From positions 36,706-100,705 of the forward strand of contig NZ_SRIF01000011.1 in NCBI RefSeq assembly GCF_004681185.1: a stretch of 64,000 nucleotides of DNA. The letters run 5' to 3'. Origin of the DNA: Haloarcula amylovorans. GTDB taxonomy: Archaea > Halobacteriota > Halobacteria > Halobacteriales > Haloarculaceae. A program made the translations under genes and the position numbers. The notes beneath the pieces were generated by a model. The model was given only the letters and a program-made list of their open reading frames with translations. It did no database searches and was not told where the DNA came from. Shown here piece by piece: positions 1 through 9,258 of the stretch; position 1 is the stretch's first letter, and every line of letters begins with the position of its first letter.

Positions 1-318
1 AAGCACAGCAACTGCGCCATCCTGGACTGGAATCACGGGATGATGGGGATTGGAGGCTGCGAGGTGACAGCTGGGGCAGTTCACACCGCCAGCGGGGAGA
101 TAATCGAGCAGTTCAGCTGTGTCTGTGGTCGTATACTCACAGATGTCGGCGAACTGAGTGAGATGGGCGTCACAGCCAACAAGCGGAATGGTAAGCTGGT
201 CGAGGAGCAGGAATGATGGTGTATCGCTCGACTGGAGCGCAGACTCACACGCAGGACACTGAACCGGCGGATGACTCGGGAAGTCGGCCGACTGGTGGGA
301 AGACTCTGCTGGACACAT
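1..318 (-). CDS. Zinc-ribbon-type hypothetical protein (partial, C-terminus off window)
   Basis: The minus strand reads open from an ATG at 318 to the window edge (106 codons, no stop). The translation has two CxxC knuckles, CPAC near residue 20 and CPSC near residue 87, plus lone Cys residues around 50 and 63, so it is probably a small zinc-binding protein. The overlapping longer frame at 81-413 is Ser/Arg/Thr-rich, unlike a haloarchaeal protein, and was rejected. I do not recognise the family and infer no function. The 3' end is not visible. Confidence 0.5.
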   Translation of the reverse strand, partial: MCPAESSHQSADFPSHPPVQCPACESALQSSDTPSFLLLDQLTIPLVGCDAHLTQFADICEYTTTDTAELLDYLPAGGVNCPSCHLAASNPHHPVIPVQDGAVAVL

Positions 319-576
319 ACTGAAGCGTATGACCCGTCTCGGTTCCCCACGTGGGTAAGTTCTGGGAACACGCCCGTGACTTCGTCCATCTGCTGAGCGG
401 CTGTTTGCAACAACCGATACTATCGTTGCTGCTCTCGGCTTCGGGACGACTCAGACTGTCACTGCGGTGTGTCAGTCGCGGCCACCAGTTCGTCGGTAAG
501 TAACGTATTCGCTTTTTCTCCTGCTATTCGCACCTGTCGTCTGCGATCACAGTGTCGGTCGGCTACAGGTTTGTGA

Positions 577-592
577 TTTAGGCAGGCCTAAA
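577..592. promoter_or_regulatory. Iron box 1 (DtxR/SirR/Idr-type operator)
   Basis: TTTAGGCAGGCCTAAA is a perfect 7+2+7 palindrome. Its TTAGG/CCTAA half sites match the motif bound by DtxR-family iron repressors, including the Idr proteins of haloarchaea. It lies about 115 bp upstream of the siderophore operon start. Binding is inferred. Confidence 0.7.
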
Positions 593-610
593 AATCGGAG
601 GATTTACGTA

Positions 611-630
611 TGTTTAGGTGAGCCTAAACA
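611..630. promoter_or_regulatory. Iron box 2 (DtxR/SirR/Idr-type operator)
   Basis: TGTTTAGGTGAGCCTAAACA is a perfect palindrome (8-bp arms, 4-bp centre) with the same TTAGG/CCTAA half sites as box 1. The two centres are 36 bp apart. Tandem boxes just ahead of a siderophore operon suggest cooperative iron-dependent repression. Confidence 0.75.
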
Positions 631-705
631 ATGCATGGAGCAGAGACGGACTCGAACCCAATGGCGACAAAGTGACGAAATAACGCGATTCGGAGGTGTC
701 TCCCC

Positions 706-2073
706 GTGAGCTACCACGACGCGGGCAACGGAACCATCCTTTCACAGCAGGCCAACCGGGAGTCGAACGCGCGGACCTACCCGCGCCACCTCCCGTTAGC
801 TATCCGCGAGGCGCAAGGCGTCACCGTCACTGATATGGACGGGAACGAATACTACGACTGTCTAGCCGGGGCGGGGACGCTTGCACTTGGACATAACCAC
901 CCGCGCGTCGTCGAGGCGATGGAACGCGTCCTTGACGCCGATCGGCCCGTTCATACCCTCGATATTTCGACGCCGGCGAAGGAACGGTTCGTCGACTCAC
1001 TGTTCGAGAGCCTCCCCGACGACTTTTCGGACTCCGCGAAGGTACAGTTCTGTAGCCCCGCAGGGACCGACGCCGTTGAGGCTGCCCTGAAACTGGTAAA
1101 GACGGCTACCGGGAACCGAAGTATCCTGGGCTTTCAGGGCGCTTACCACGGGATGACTAGCGGTGCTCTCTCGCTGATGGGCGACACCGACGCCAAGGAA
1201 CCCATCTCGGGACTGATGAGCAACGTTCACCACCTTCCGTATCCCTATGACTATCGCTGTCCGTTTGGTGTCGGCGGAGAAGAGAGTCATCGCGTCGCCA
1301 GCACCTACGTCGAGAACCTCCTCGACGATCCGGAAAGTGGTGTCACCGACCCCGCCGGGATGATTCTCGAACCTGTACAAGGCGAGGGCGGCGCGGTTCC
1401 TGCCCCTGCCGAATGGTTACAGGAGATGCGTCGTATTACCCACGAACGGGACATTCCCCTTGTTTTCGACGAAATCCAGGCCGGCCTCGGCCGTACGGGC
1501 GAAACCTATGCCTTCGAGCACGCCGACATCACACCGGATGTTGTGACGCTCTCGAAGGCCATCGGCGGTGGTCTCCCGCTCGCGGTCGTGGTTTACGACG
1601 AGGAACTGGACGTATGGGAGCCGGGCGCCCACGCGGGTACCTTCCGTGGCAACCAGCTCGCGATGGCCGCCGGTGAGGCGACCATCGATTATGTGCTGGA
1701 GCACGACCTTGCCGACCACACTACCGCAATGGGTGACCGTCTCTGCGACCACCTCGAATCGGTTGCCCACTTCGACGCCGTCGGTGACATCCGCGGCCGG
1801 GGACTGATGCTCGGTGTCGAGTTCGTCGATCCCGAATCGGAGTGGCAGGGCGCCGGGCCGCACGCGCCGGCTCCTGATTTCGCCGAGGCCGTGCAGACCG
1901 AGTGTTTTGACCGCGGCCTTATCCTCGAACTCGGCGGGCGCGGAAGCGCCACAGCGCGCTTCCTCCCGCCGCTCATCGTCTCGAAAGAAGACGTCGACGA
2001 TATCGGCCGCATCTTCGTTGAGGCCGTCGAGACCATCGCGAACGCGGCGTCCGGGACGGTGGTGGCCGCGTGA
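706..2073 (+). CDS. dat: L-2,4-diaminobutyrate:2-oxoglutarate aminotransferase
   Basis: Class III PLP-dependent aminotransferase (455 aa) that converts aspartate semialdehyde to L-2,4-diaminobutyrate, the first step towards 1,3-diaminopropane for the siderophore. Visible motifs are the phosphate-binding CSPAGTDAVE near 116-125, VFDEIQAG with the PLP-ring Asp at 255, and the Schiff-base Lys at about 284 in LSKAIGGG. The start is a GTG at 706, preceded by GGAGGTG. It is the first gene of a six-gene operon and overlaps the decarboxylase by 4 nt (GTGA). The neighbouring decarboxylase points to diaminobutyrate rather than GABA or ornithine as substrate. Expression is probably iron-repressed through the two upstream boxes. 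Confidence 0.9.
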   Translation: MSYHDAGNGTILSQQANRESNARTYPRHLPLAIREAQGVTVTDMDGNEYYDCLAGAGTLALGHNHPRVVEAMERVLDADRPVHTLDISTPAKERFVDSLFESLPDDFSDSAKVQFCSPAGTDAVEAALKLVKTATGNRSILGFQGAYHGMTSGALSLMGDTDAKEPISGLMSNVHHLPYPYDYRCPFGVGGEESHRVASTYVENLLDDPESGVTDPAGMILEPVQGEGGAVPAPAEWLQEMRRITHERDIPLVFDEIQAGLGRTGETYAFEHADITPDVVTLSKAIGGGLPLAVVVYDEELDVWEPGAHAGTFRGNQLAMAAGEATIDYVLEHDLADHTTAMGDRLCDHLESVAHFDAVGDIRGRGLMLGVEFVDPESEWQGAGPHAPAPDFAEAVQTECFDRGLILELGGRGSATARFLPPLIVSKEDVDDIGRIFVEAVETIANAASGTVVAA

Positions 2074-3566
2074 GCGACGCTGCAGACGCCGCCGCCCTCT
2101 TTCTCGGGTCGGAGGCTGGCGACGAGGCTTATCGCGCGGCGATGGAGCGCTCGATAGAGGCCGTCCTTGACGTGGTCGACGACGACCCCTTCTCGGGCGC
2201 GACGCCTACGGGCCTCGCCGATCAGTTCGACGACCCCGTGGTCCCGGAGGAGGGCGTGGGGCTGGACGTCGCCATCGACGAGGTAGCCGAACGCGTTCTC
2301 GCGAACTCGGTCGACCCCTCGCATCCGCGGTGTACCGCCCATCTTCAGTGCCCGCCGATGGTGCCGGGTCTGGCGGCCGAAGCACTGCTCTCGGCGACGA
2401 ACCAGTCGCTTGACTCCTTCGATCAGGCACCCGCTGCGACCATCCTCGAAGAGCGGGTCATCGACGCGCTCGGCCACCTCTTCGACCTGCCGGTGGCAGC
2501 CGACGGTGTCTTCACCAGCGGAGGCACGCAGTCGAACTTTCAGGCGCTCCTGCTGGCCCGTGACCGTTATTGCGACCAGCGCTTCGGCCGTGATGTCCAG
2601 CACATGGGTCTCCCGACGGAGGCAGAGTCCTTGCGTGTCGTCTGTTCGGAGGCGGCTCACTTCACTGCTGAGCAGGCGGCCCACCATCTCGGACTCGGCG
2701 AGAACGCCGTCGTTACCGTCGAGACTGATGATACTTATCGGATGGACCCCGAGGCGCTCGACGAGACGCTGTCGGCACTCGACCGGCAGGGCCGTGAGCC
2801 GTTCGCTATCGTCGGCACCGCCGGGACGACGGACTTCGGGAGTATTGACCCATTGGCCGAACTCGCCGAACGCGCTGCCGAATGGGACGTCTGGTTCCAC
2901 GTCGACGCCGCCTACGGCGGGGCGCTCGCGCTTAGCGACGAGTACGCCGACCGCCTCGCGGGTATCGAGCGCGCCGACTCGGTCGCTGTCGACTTCCACA
3001 AGCTGTTCTACCAGCCTATCAGCTGTGGAGCGCTCCTCCTCCGTGACGCCGACGAGTTCCGCTGGATGGCGCGCAACGCCGCCTACCTTAATCCCGAAGC
3101 CCACGACGAGGCGGGCGTCCCCAACCTCGTCGCAAAGTCGGTTCAGACGACTCGCCGTTTCGACGCGCTCAAGCCGTATCTCGCGTTCCGTGCACTAGGT
3201 CGTGACCGGCTCGGGGGGCTCGTCGAATCGACGCTCGAGCTCGCGGACGACGCCGCGTCGCTCCTCGACGATGCCGATGACTTCGAACTGGTAAACGACC
3301 CCGCGCTGAACGCCGTCGTCTTCCGCTACCGGCCTTGTGAGGGGCTGGACGAAGAAGCCGTGAGCGAGTTGAATGCCACCGTCCGTGAAACGATTCTACA
3401 CGATGGTCGCGCCGTCGTCGCCCGTACTGAAGTCGAAGACGTGACGAGTCTGAAACTCACCCTGCTGAATCCAACGGCGACGCTCGACGACGTCGCCGAG
3501 ACGCTCGAGGCAATTCGGGAGTGCGGTTCGACTGTCGAAGAAGTCCAACGCGAGGTGACAGCATGA
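2070..3566 (+). CDS. bdb: L-2,4-diaminobutyrate decarboxylase
   Basis: Group II PLP-dependent decarboxylase (498 aa), expected to turn 2,4-diaminobutyrate into 1,3-diaminopropane, the backbone amine of schizokinen/rhizobactin-type hydroxamates. Motifs are GGTQSNFQAL near 151-160, WFHVDAAYGG with the PLP Asp near 279, and DFHKLFYQPISCG with the PLP Lys near 311. Length fits the glutamate/DABA decarboxylase family. It starts at a GTG overlapping the stop of dat and ends in an ATGA overlap with the first synthetase, so translational coupling is likely. A glutamate or tyrosine decarboxylase is possible from sequence alone, but the Dat-Ddc pairing argues for DABA. Confidence 0.88.
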   Translation: MSDAADAAALFLGSEAGDEAYRAAMERSIEAVLDVVDDDPFSGATPTGLADQFDDPVVPEEGVGLDVAIDEVAERVLANSVDPSHPRCTAHLQCPPMVPGLAAEALLSATNQSLDSFDQAPAATILEERVIDALGHLFDLPVAADGVFTSGGTQSNFQALLLARDRYCDQRFGRDVQHMGLPTEAESLRVVCSEAAHFTAEQAAHHLGLGENAVVTVETDDTYRMDPEALDETLSALDRQGREPFAIVGTAGTTDFGSIDPLAELAERAAEWDVWFHVDAAYGGALALSDEYADRLAGIERADSVAVDFHKLFYQPISCGALLLRDADEFRWMARNAAYLNPEAHDEAGVPNLVAKSVQTTRRFDALKPYLAFRALGRDRLGGLVESTLELADDAASLLDDADDFELVNDPALNAVVFRYRPCEGLDEEAVSELNATVRETILHDGRAVVARTEVEDVTSLKLTLLNPTATLDDVAETLEAIRECGSTVEEVQREVTA

Positions 3567-5389
3567 CCTCCGACGCTGCACTCCGCGAACGCGGGGCGAG
3601 TGACGGGTCCGTCGACCCCATCAAGTGTGCCGACGACGCCACCGTCCATGCCTTCCTCAACTGCTACCTCCGTGAGACAGGCGAGTACATGGTCCACACG
3701 GATTCCGTGGCTGGCGTTGAGCCCGGTCCTGATGGGTTGCTCCGTGCCACCCTCGGGGCACAAGGCGCCGACTTGCTAGCACCGCTGGCCTACCGCTCCC
3801 CGACCGAGCGCCATCTCTTCGAGACGCCCGTACGTTACCGACTGCCTGATGGCCGAGCCGAAGCAGCCGATGCCGCCACCCTCGCGACGCTCGTCGTGAA
3901 GGATCTCACGCTCTCTGAAGGTGGCGAGGCTGTACCGGACGAACTGCTCCTCCGAGTACTCAAGAGCGAACGCAACGTCGAACGGTTCGTCGAGGCCCGG
4001 CAGCGGGATCAGGCGCGCCTGTACGGCGACGAGGTCTCCTTTCGCGACACCGAGCAGGCCCTTGTTTTTGGCCACCACCGCCATCCGACGCCCAAAAGTA
4101 GACAGGGCATCGCCGACCACGAACGCGAGACGTACGCTCCGGAGCTCCGCGGGTCGCTCCCGCTTCACTACTTCCGGGCCGACTCCGAGCTCGTCTCGCA
4201 GGACTCTGCGCTCGATGTGAGCGCTGCCGAGTGGGTGAAAGCCGAACTCCGAGAGGATCCAACCGTTCCTGAGTCGTTCGTCGCTAAACACGTCGAGAGC
4301 GAGGACATCCTCTTGCCTGTCCACCCATGGCAGGCAGATTACTTGCTCAACCAGTCCCACATACAGGACACACTCGGCGACGGGCTCGACCACCTTGGTG
4401 CAGTGGGGCGGGAGTTCTCCTCGACTACCTCAGTCCGAACGCTCTATGCCGAGGACGCGCCGTTCATGGTGAAGTCCTCGTTGAACGTGAAGATAACCAA
4501 CTCCGTCCGAACGAACAAGCGCCCCGAGTTAGAGCGGGGGGTCGCCGTCGCGGAACTCCTTGATACTGCGTTTGGCGACGAACTCCGTGACGAGTTCCCG
4601 GACTTCGAGATTATTCGCGATCCGGCGTACCTCGCACTCGACACCGGGGACGAGCGAGAGTCGGGACTAGAGACGCTCCTTCGTGTGAACCCCTTCCAAG
4701 GCGACGCCGCTACAAACGCGACTCCCGTCGCCGCGCTCTGTCAGGACGCGATTCGAGGCAAATCCCGAATCGGCCGCATCATCACGGGTATCGCCGAGCG
4801 CGAGGGCCGCGACGTCGCGGACGTGAGTTCGGAGTGGTTTCGTCAGTACCTCGAAACCGTTATTCGGCCCGTTCTGTGGCTCTACCTCGTGCAGGGCGTC
4901 GGCGTCGAGGCCCACCAGCAGAACTCGGTACTCACCCTCGACGACGGGGGCTACCCCGACGAGTTCCGCTACCGTGATAATCAGGGGTTCTACTTCCCCG
5001 AATCGCAGTACCCCCGCGTCGACGACTACCTACCGGGCGTCGGCGAACGGGCCGACACCGTCTGTGCGGACGCCATCGCCGACGAGCGCCTGCGCTACTA
5101 CGTCGTCCTGAACAACGCGCTCGACGTCGTGAACGCGCTCGGCTGTGCGGGCGTCGCCGACGAGACGCGCTTGCTTACGCTCCTCCGAGAAGAACTGGAG
5201 CGCGCCCGCGAGCACTACGACCGACCCTCTTCGAATTTCCTCGCCCCCCTGCTGGAGGACGAGACGATTCCGTGTAAGGCGAACCTGCTGACCCGCTTTC
5301 GCGGGTTAGACGAACTGGAGAACGATCTCGAGAACCAGTCGGTGTATACCGACGTGAAGAACCCCATCGTTACCGAGACTAACTCATGA
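3563..5389 (+). CDS. IucA/IucC-family siderophore synthetase (first)
   Basis: NRPS-independent siderophore synthetase (608 aa from the ATG at 3563), which adenylates a citrate carboxyl and condenses it with an N-acyl-N-hydroxy-diaminopropane arm. Family landmarks are HPTPKSRQG near 174-182 (ATP site) and LPVHPWQADY with HPWQ near 254-257, then KSSLNVKITNSVRT and a C-terminal ferric-reductase-like FhuF/IucC region. The frame stays open upstream to 3521, but 3563 makes an ATGA overlap with the decarboxylase and the extra residues are Arg-rich. The last 4 nt overlap the acyltransferase. With the second synthetase at 7396 it should cap both ends of citrate; which one acts first cannot be told from sequence. 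Confidence 0.88.
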   Translation: MTSDAALRERGASDGSVDPIKCADDATVHAFLNCYLRETGEYMVHTDSVAGVEPGPDGLLRATLGAQGADLLAPLAYRSPTERHLFETPVRYRLPDGRAEAADAATLATLVVKDLTLSEGGEAVPDELLLRVLKSERNVERFVEARQRDQARLYGDEVSFRDTEQALVFGHHRHPTPKSRQGIADHERETYAPELRGSLPLHYFRADSELVSQDSALDVSAAEWVKAELREDPTVPESFVAKHVESEDILLPVHPWQADYLLNQSHIQDTLGDGLDHLGAVGREFSSTTSVRTLYAEDAPFMVKSSLNVKITNSVRTNKRPELERGVAVAELLDTAFGDELRDEFPDFEIIRDPAYLALDTGDERESGLETLLRVNPFQGDAATNATPVAALCQDAIRGKSRIGRIITGIAEREGRDVADVSSEWFRQYLETVIRPVLWLYLVQGVGVEAHQQNSVLTLDDGGYPDEFRYRDNQGFYFPESQYPRVDDYLPGVGERADTVCADAIADERLRYYVVLNNALDVVNALGCAGVADETRLLTLLREELERAREHYDRPSSNFLAPLLEDETIPCKANLLTRFRGLDELENDLENQSVYTDVKNPIVTETNS

Positions 5390-6036
5390 CCGGACCGGAT
5401 GCAGTCGTTGCCAGCGACTACGACTATCAGACCTACGATCGGCACATCGGTAAGCAAATATCGCTCCGCCCGGCCACCGTCGAGCGCGATCTCGGCCGCC
5501 TTCACCGGTGGCTCGGGAGCAATCACGTGAAGCCCTACTGGCAACTCGACCTGCCGCTCCCCCAGTTCCGCGAGGCGCTCAGCTCGAAGGTCGCAAGCGA
5601 CCATCTCACGCCCTACATCGGGAGTCTCAACCACGTCCCGATGAGCTACTGGGAGTGTTATTGGGCCGCCGAGGACGACGTCGCGAACCACTACGACGTA
5701 GCGCCACACGACCAAGGCGTCCACCTCCTGCTGGGTCCCGAGGAGTATCTCGGACAAGGGTATGCGCTCTCCCTGTTGCGGGCCGTCGTCGCGATGCAGT
5801 TCCGCCATCCCGAGACCCACCGGATCATCGCGGAACCCGACGCCCGCAACGAGAAAGCGGTCCACATCTTCGAGCAGTGTGGATTCGAGGCCGAAACGGA
5901 GTTCCACTTCGACGAGGCCGAAAAGGATGCTGTTCTGCTGGTCTGCGAGCGCGAGCGCTTCGAGTCCGAGGTGCTCACCGACGCGACGGCGATGCCTGCG
6001 CAGGGCACCGATTCGGGGGTGGCTACTGATGACTGA
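5386..6036 (+). CDS. GNAT N-acyltransferase, IucB/RhbD type (siderophore biosynthesis)
   Basis: A 216-aa GNAT protein predicted to acetylate the hydroxylated amine of N-hydroxy-1,3-diaminopropane to give the hydroxamate. Residues 27-55 hold the RPATVERDLGRLHRWL-type opening seen in IucB/RhbD. The acyl-CoA loop is around EYLGQGYALSLLRA (about 120-133), followed by the conserved IIAEPDARNEKAVHIFEQCGF (C-terminal GNAT motif B). Ribosomal coupling is tight: its ATG overlaps the upstream synthetase by 4 nt and its end overlaps the monooxygenase by 8 nt. Acyl chain length cannot be read from the sequence. Acetyl is assumed because no fatty-acyl gene such as rhbG is present. Confidence 0.85.
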   Translation: MTGPDAVVASDYDYQTYDRHIGKQISLRPATVERDLGRLHRWLGSNHVKPYWQLDLPLPQFREALSSKVASDHLTPYIGSLNHVPMSYWECYWAAEDDVANHYDVAPHDQGVHLLLGPEEYLGQGYALSLLRAVVAMQFRHPETHRIIAEPDARNEKAVHIFEQCGFEAETEFHFDEAEKDAVLLVCERERFESEVLTDATAMPAQGTDSGVATDD

Positions 6037-7393
6037 CGAGGTACGGGACATCGTTGGTGTTGGCATCGGCCCGTTCAACCTCGGGCTGGCTGCCATGCTC
6101 GACTCCGCTGAGGTGGACGTTGACGCCGTCTTCCTCGAGCGCGACGCCGAGTTTAATTGGCACGAAGGGATGCTCCTCGAAGGGACGACCCTCGAAGTGC
6201 CGTTCCTCGCGGATCTTGTCACTCTCGCTGACCCAACCAGCGACTACAGCTACCTCAACTATCTCCGGGAGACGGAGCGCATCTACGAGTTCTACTTCTA
6301 TGAGACGTTCCAGGTCCCCCGTCGGGAGTATAACGACTACCTCCGGTGGGTTGTCGATGAACTCGACACCCCTCAGTTTTCCCGAGAGGTCACCGAGGTG
6401 CAATGGGACGACGAGGCCGAGCACTACGTCGCCGCCGCCCATCACCCCGACACAGGCGAACGCTTCGAATACCGTGGCGAGCACCTCGCTCTGGGCATCG
6501 GCTCGCGCCCACAACTCCCCGAGCACCTCCGGGGCCACCCCGAGGAGGATGTCTTCCACACCGCGAAGTACCGCTACAACCGCGAGCGCGTGCTGGACGC
6601 TGACTCCGTGACTGTTGTGGGGTCGGGACAGAGCGCTGCCGAAGTGTTCGAAGACCTCCTCGAACGGCAGGTCGACCATGACTACCGCCTCGACTGGCTC
6701 ACCCGGTCTGAGGGGTTCTTCCCGATGGAGTATTCGAAACTCGGCCTCCAGCATTTCACGCCCGAGTATGAGCAGTACGTCTACGACCTCCCTCAGGAGA
6801 CGAAAGACGGCCTCATTCCGAATCAGAATCTCCTCTACAAGGGCGTCGATCCTGGAACGAGCGCCGATATCTACGACCTACTCTACCGGCGCTCTATCGG
6901 CGACCGTGACCCCGATGTCGGGATGTTCGCGATGACAGAGGTGGGTGATATCGCTTCTGTCGGTAACGCCTACGCCCTCGACTGTCACCAGTGGCAGACC
7001 GAGGAGGACTTCGTTCACGAGTCCGAGGTCGTCGTCCTCGGCACCGGCTACGACCGCCCGATTCCCGCGTTGCTCGAACCAATCGAGAACGCCATCCATT
7101 GGGACGCGAAGGGCCGCTACGAAGTCACCGAAGACCACCGCCTCGAAATCGACCATCCAGGTGACGTCTTCCTGCAGAACGCTGAACTTCACACCCACGG
7201 CGTCGGCGTCCCTGACCTCGGACTCGGCTGCTACCGAAACACGAAGTTCGTCAATCGGCTGGTCGGTCGCGAGGCCTATCCCGAGGATTCGGACACCGTG
7301 TTCCAGGACTTCTCGCTCGACCAGTTCGTCGAGCACGCGCCCGACACCTCCCGTCACGGGAGCGAGACGACCGCACCTACGCAGAACGACTAA
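6029..7393 (+). CDS. L-ornithine/lysine-type N6-monooxygenase (diaminopropane N-hydroxylase), IucD/RhbE family
   Basis: FAD/NADPH-dependent amine N-hydroxylase (454 aa), expected to hydroxylate 1,3-diaminopropane. The FAD motif GVGIGPFNLG sits at 10-19, the NADPH motif GSGQSAAE at about 198-205, and the family C-terminal VLGTGYDRP motif near 335-345. The start is the ATG at 6029 inside the end of the acyltransferase gene. The open frame runs upstream to 5762, but that segment is a Ser/Arg-rich shadow. The downstream synthetase begins 2 nt after the stop. The substrate is inferred from the upstream aminotransferase and decarboxylase; lysine or ornithine would be expected only if those genes were absent. 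Confidence 0.9.
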   Translation: MTDEVRDIVGVGIGPFNLGLAAMLDSAEVDVDAVFLERDAEFNWHEGMLLEGTTLEVPFLADLVTLADPTSDYSYLNYLRETERIYEFYFYETFQVPRREYNDYLRWVVDELDTPQFSREVTEVQWDDEAEHYVAAAHHPDTGERFEYRGEHLALGIGSRPQLPEHLRGHPEEDVFHTAKYRYNRERVLDADSVTVVGSGQSAAEVFEDLLERQVDHDYRLDWLTRSEGFFPMEYSKLGLQHFTPEYEQYVYDLPQETKDGLIPNQNLLYKGVDPGTSADIYDLLYRRSIGDRDPDVGMFAMTEVGDIASVGNAYALDCHQWQTEEDFVHESEVVVLGTGYDRPIPALLEPIENAIHWDAKGRYEVTEDHRLEIDHPGDVFLQNAELHTHGVGVPDLGLGCYRNTKFVNRLVGREAYPEDSDTVFQDFSLDQFVEHAPDTSRHGSETTAPTQND

Positions 7394-7395
7394 CT

Positions 7396-9258
7396 ATGGA
7401 CGCTAACGATACCATCCGCGAGAACGCACTGACCCCCGAAATCTGGGAGACGGTTGAGCGCCGTCTACTCACGAAGATGCTCGAGGAGTTCAGCTACGAG
7501 GAGATACACCTCCCCAAGCAGGTAGCCACTGGCGACGAACGACACACCTATCGGATTGACCTTGGCCCGGCGAGCTATCGCTTCGATGCCGCCGAGCGAC
7601 TCCTCGACAGCTACTCCATCGACGGCGACTCTATCGAGCGCCGCGCAGCTGACACGGACGACGAGGACGAGTGGGAATCTGCCACTGACCCCATCCGCTA
7701 TCTCCGCGACCTCGAAGCCACGGTCGACCTTGACGCACTCACCGCGGGGAACCTCATCCGCGAATACGAGCGGACGCTCCTCGCCGACGCGCACATCGAA
7801 GCGAAAAAGCGCGACCGCGAGGGCTTCAACCCGACGGCCCTCGGCTACGCTGAACTCGAAGGTGAGATGGAGGGGCATCCGTGGATCACATACAATAAGG
7901 GCCGCCTCGGCTGGGGGTATGATGACTACCGCCAGTATGCGCCCGAGTTGCAGGAATCGGTGACGCTCTCGTGGGTCGCCGTCAGAAAGGACGAGGCGAC
8001 GTTTACTGGAACGCCTGACGTCGACCATGACTCGCTCGTACAGTCGGAACTCGGCGACTACTACGATCGCTTTCGGGACCACCTCCGCCAGCGAGATCTC
8101 GACCCGGACGCCTACTACTTCATTCCAGTTCACGACTGGCAGTGGGAGAACAGCATCGTCCCGCTGTTCCCTGGCGACATCGCGAACGACGATATCGTCC
8201 CGCTGGGTGAGGGGCCCGACGAGTATCTTCCCCAGCAATCGGTACGCACCTTTGTCAACGTTGACGAGGAAGCGAAACACCACGTGAAAGTGCCGATGCG
8301 CATTCTCAACACGCTCGTCTGGCGGGGTCTCCCTGGGGAACGCACGGAAATCGCCCCCGCAATTACAGAGTATATTAAGGCAATCTACGCGCAGGACGAC
8401 TTTCTGCAGAAGCAGGGGCTCATTCTCCCCGGTGAAATTGCCGGCGTCAACTACAACCACGACGACTTCGTCGGCATCGAGGGATCGCCCTACCAATACC
8501 ACGAGTTACTGGGAGCGGTGTGGCGTGAGTCCATCTACACCTTCCTCGACGACAGCGAGGAGGCTGTCACCCTCTCGGCGCTGATGCACGTCGATGGGGA
8601 GGGCGAACCGTACCTCTCGCGACTCGTCGAGAGATCCGGCCTCACCCTTGACGAGTGGCTCGAGACGTTCTTCGAGACGGTGCTTCCACCACTCCTCCAC
8701 TTTCTCTACCGGTATGGGACGGTCTTCTCCCCGCACGGTCAGAATACTATTCTCGTCGTTGAGGACGGCCTCCCTGTTCGTCTCGCGGTTAAGGACTTCG
8801 CCGATGACGTAAACGTGAGCGACCAGCCGCTCCCTGAACTCGACGCGCTTTCAGAGGAAATGGAGGCAGTCCTCCGCAAGGAGCCGCCGGAAGGTCTCTG
8901 CCAGTTCATCTTCTCGGGACTGTTCGTCTGTGTCCTCCGCTACGTCGCCGACATCCTCGAAGAGAAGAAAGACTACCCTGAAGAGGAGTTCTGGACGCAT
9001 GCGCGTGCGGCCATCCTTAACTACCAATCACAGTTCCCCGAACTGACGGACCGTTTCGAATTATTTGACCTGCTCCAACCAGAGTTTACGAAACTGGCGC
9101 TCAATCGCAACCGCATCCTCGATTATGGCTACGACGATGCAGCTGGTCGCCCGCACGCATCTGAGCACGGGATGGTCACGAATCCGCTCCACGAGGTCGC
9201 TGCGGGGGTCGCGGCACCCGCTGAGCGTGCCGACCCGCCCAGCGCGTCTGACAACTGA
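7396..9258 (+). CDS. IucA/IucC-family siderophore synthetase (second)
   Basis: Second NRPS-independent siderophore synthetase (620 aa), last gene of the operon. Motifs parallel the first copy but diverge: EGHPWITYNKGRLG near 159-172 is the nucleotide-site loop and IPVHDWQWEN near 243-252 replaces HPWQ. It starts 2 nt after the hydroxylase stop. Two dissimilar synthetases with one hydroxylase and one acyltransferase match the rhizobactin/schizokinen gene plan, in which each enzyme attaches one arm to citrate. No siderophore transporter or exporter lies next to it in this window. Confidence 0.88.
   Translation: MDANDTIRENALTPEIWETVERRLLTKMLEEFSYEEIHLPKQVATGDERHTYRIDLGPASYRFDAAERLLDSYSIDGDSIERRAADTDDEDEWESATDPIRYLRDLEATVDLDALTAGNLIREYERTLLADAHIEAKKRDREGFNPTALGYAELEGEMEGHPWITYNKGRLGWGYDDYRQYAPELQESVTLSWVAVRKDEATFTGTPDVDHDSLVQSELGDYYDRFRDHLRQRDLDPDAYYFIPVHDWQWENSIVPLFPGDIANDDIVPLGEGPDEYLPQQSVRTFVNVDEEAKHHVKVPMRILNTLVWRGLPGERTEIAPAITEYIKAIYAQDDFLQKQGLILPGEIAGVNYNHDDFVGIEGSPYQYHELLGAVWRESIYTFLDDSEEAVTLSALMHVDGEGEPYLSRLVERSGLTLDEWLETFFETVLPPLLHFLYRYGTVFSPHGQNTILVVEDGLPVRLAVKDFADDVNVSDQPLPELDALSEEMEAVLRKEPPEGLCQFIFSGLFVCVLRYVADILEEKKDYPEEEFWTHARAAILNYQSQFPELTDRFELFDLLQPEFTKLALNRNRILDYGYDDAAGRPHASEHGMVTNPLHEVAAGVAAPAERADPPSASDN

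Larger units (their letters stand above)
319..705. other. Intergenic control region of the siderophore operon
   Basis: This 387-bp stretch lies between the divergent zinc-ribbon gene and the siderophore operon. I see no gene in it. It holds the two palindromic iron boxes at 577-592 and 611-630 and a Shine-Dalgarno-like GGAGGTG at 692-698. An ATG at 631 directly after the second box opens only a 14-residue reading frame. Confidence 0.6.

Noticed and set aside
631..675. Short ORF (14 codons) directly after iron box 2
   Set aside because: Too short, no ribosome-binding site, and probably inside the promoter rather than transcribed as a leader peptide.
1689..3104. 471-aa minus-strand ORF opposite dat and the DABA decarboxylase
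   Set aside because: Arg/Val-rich antisense shadow of two clear PLP enzymes; no family resemblance.
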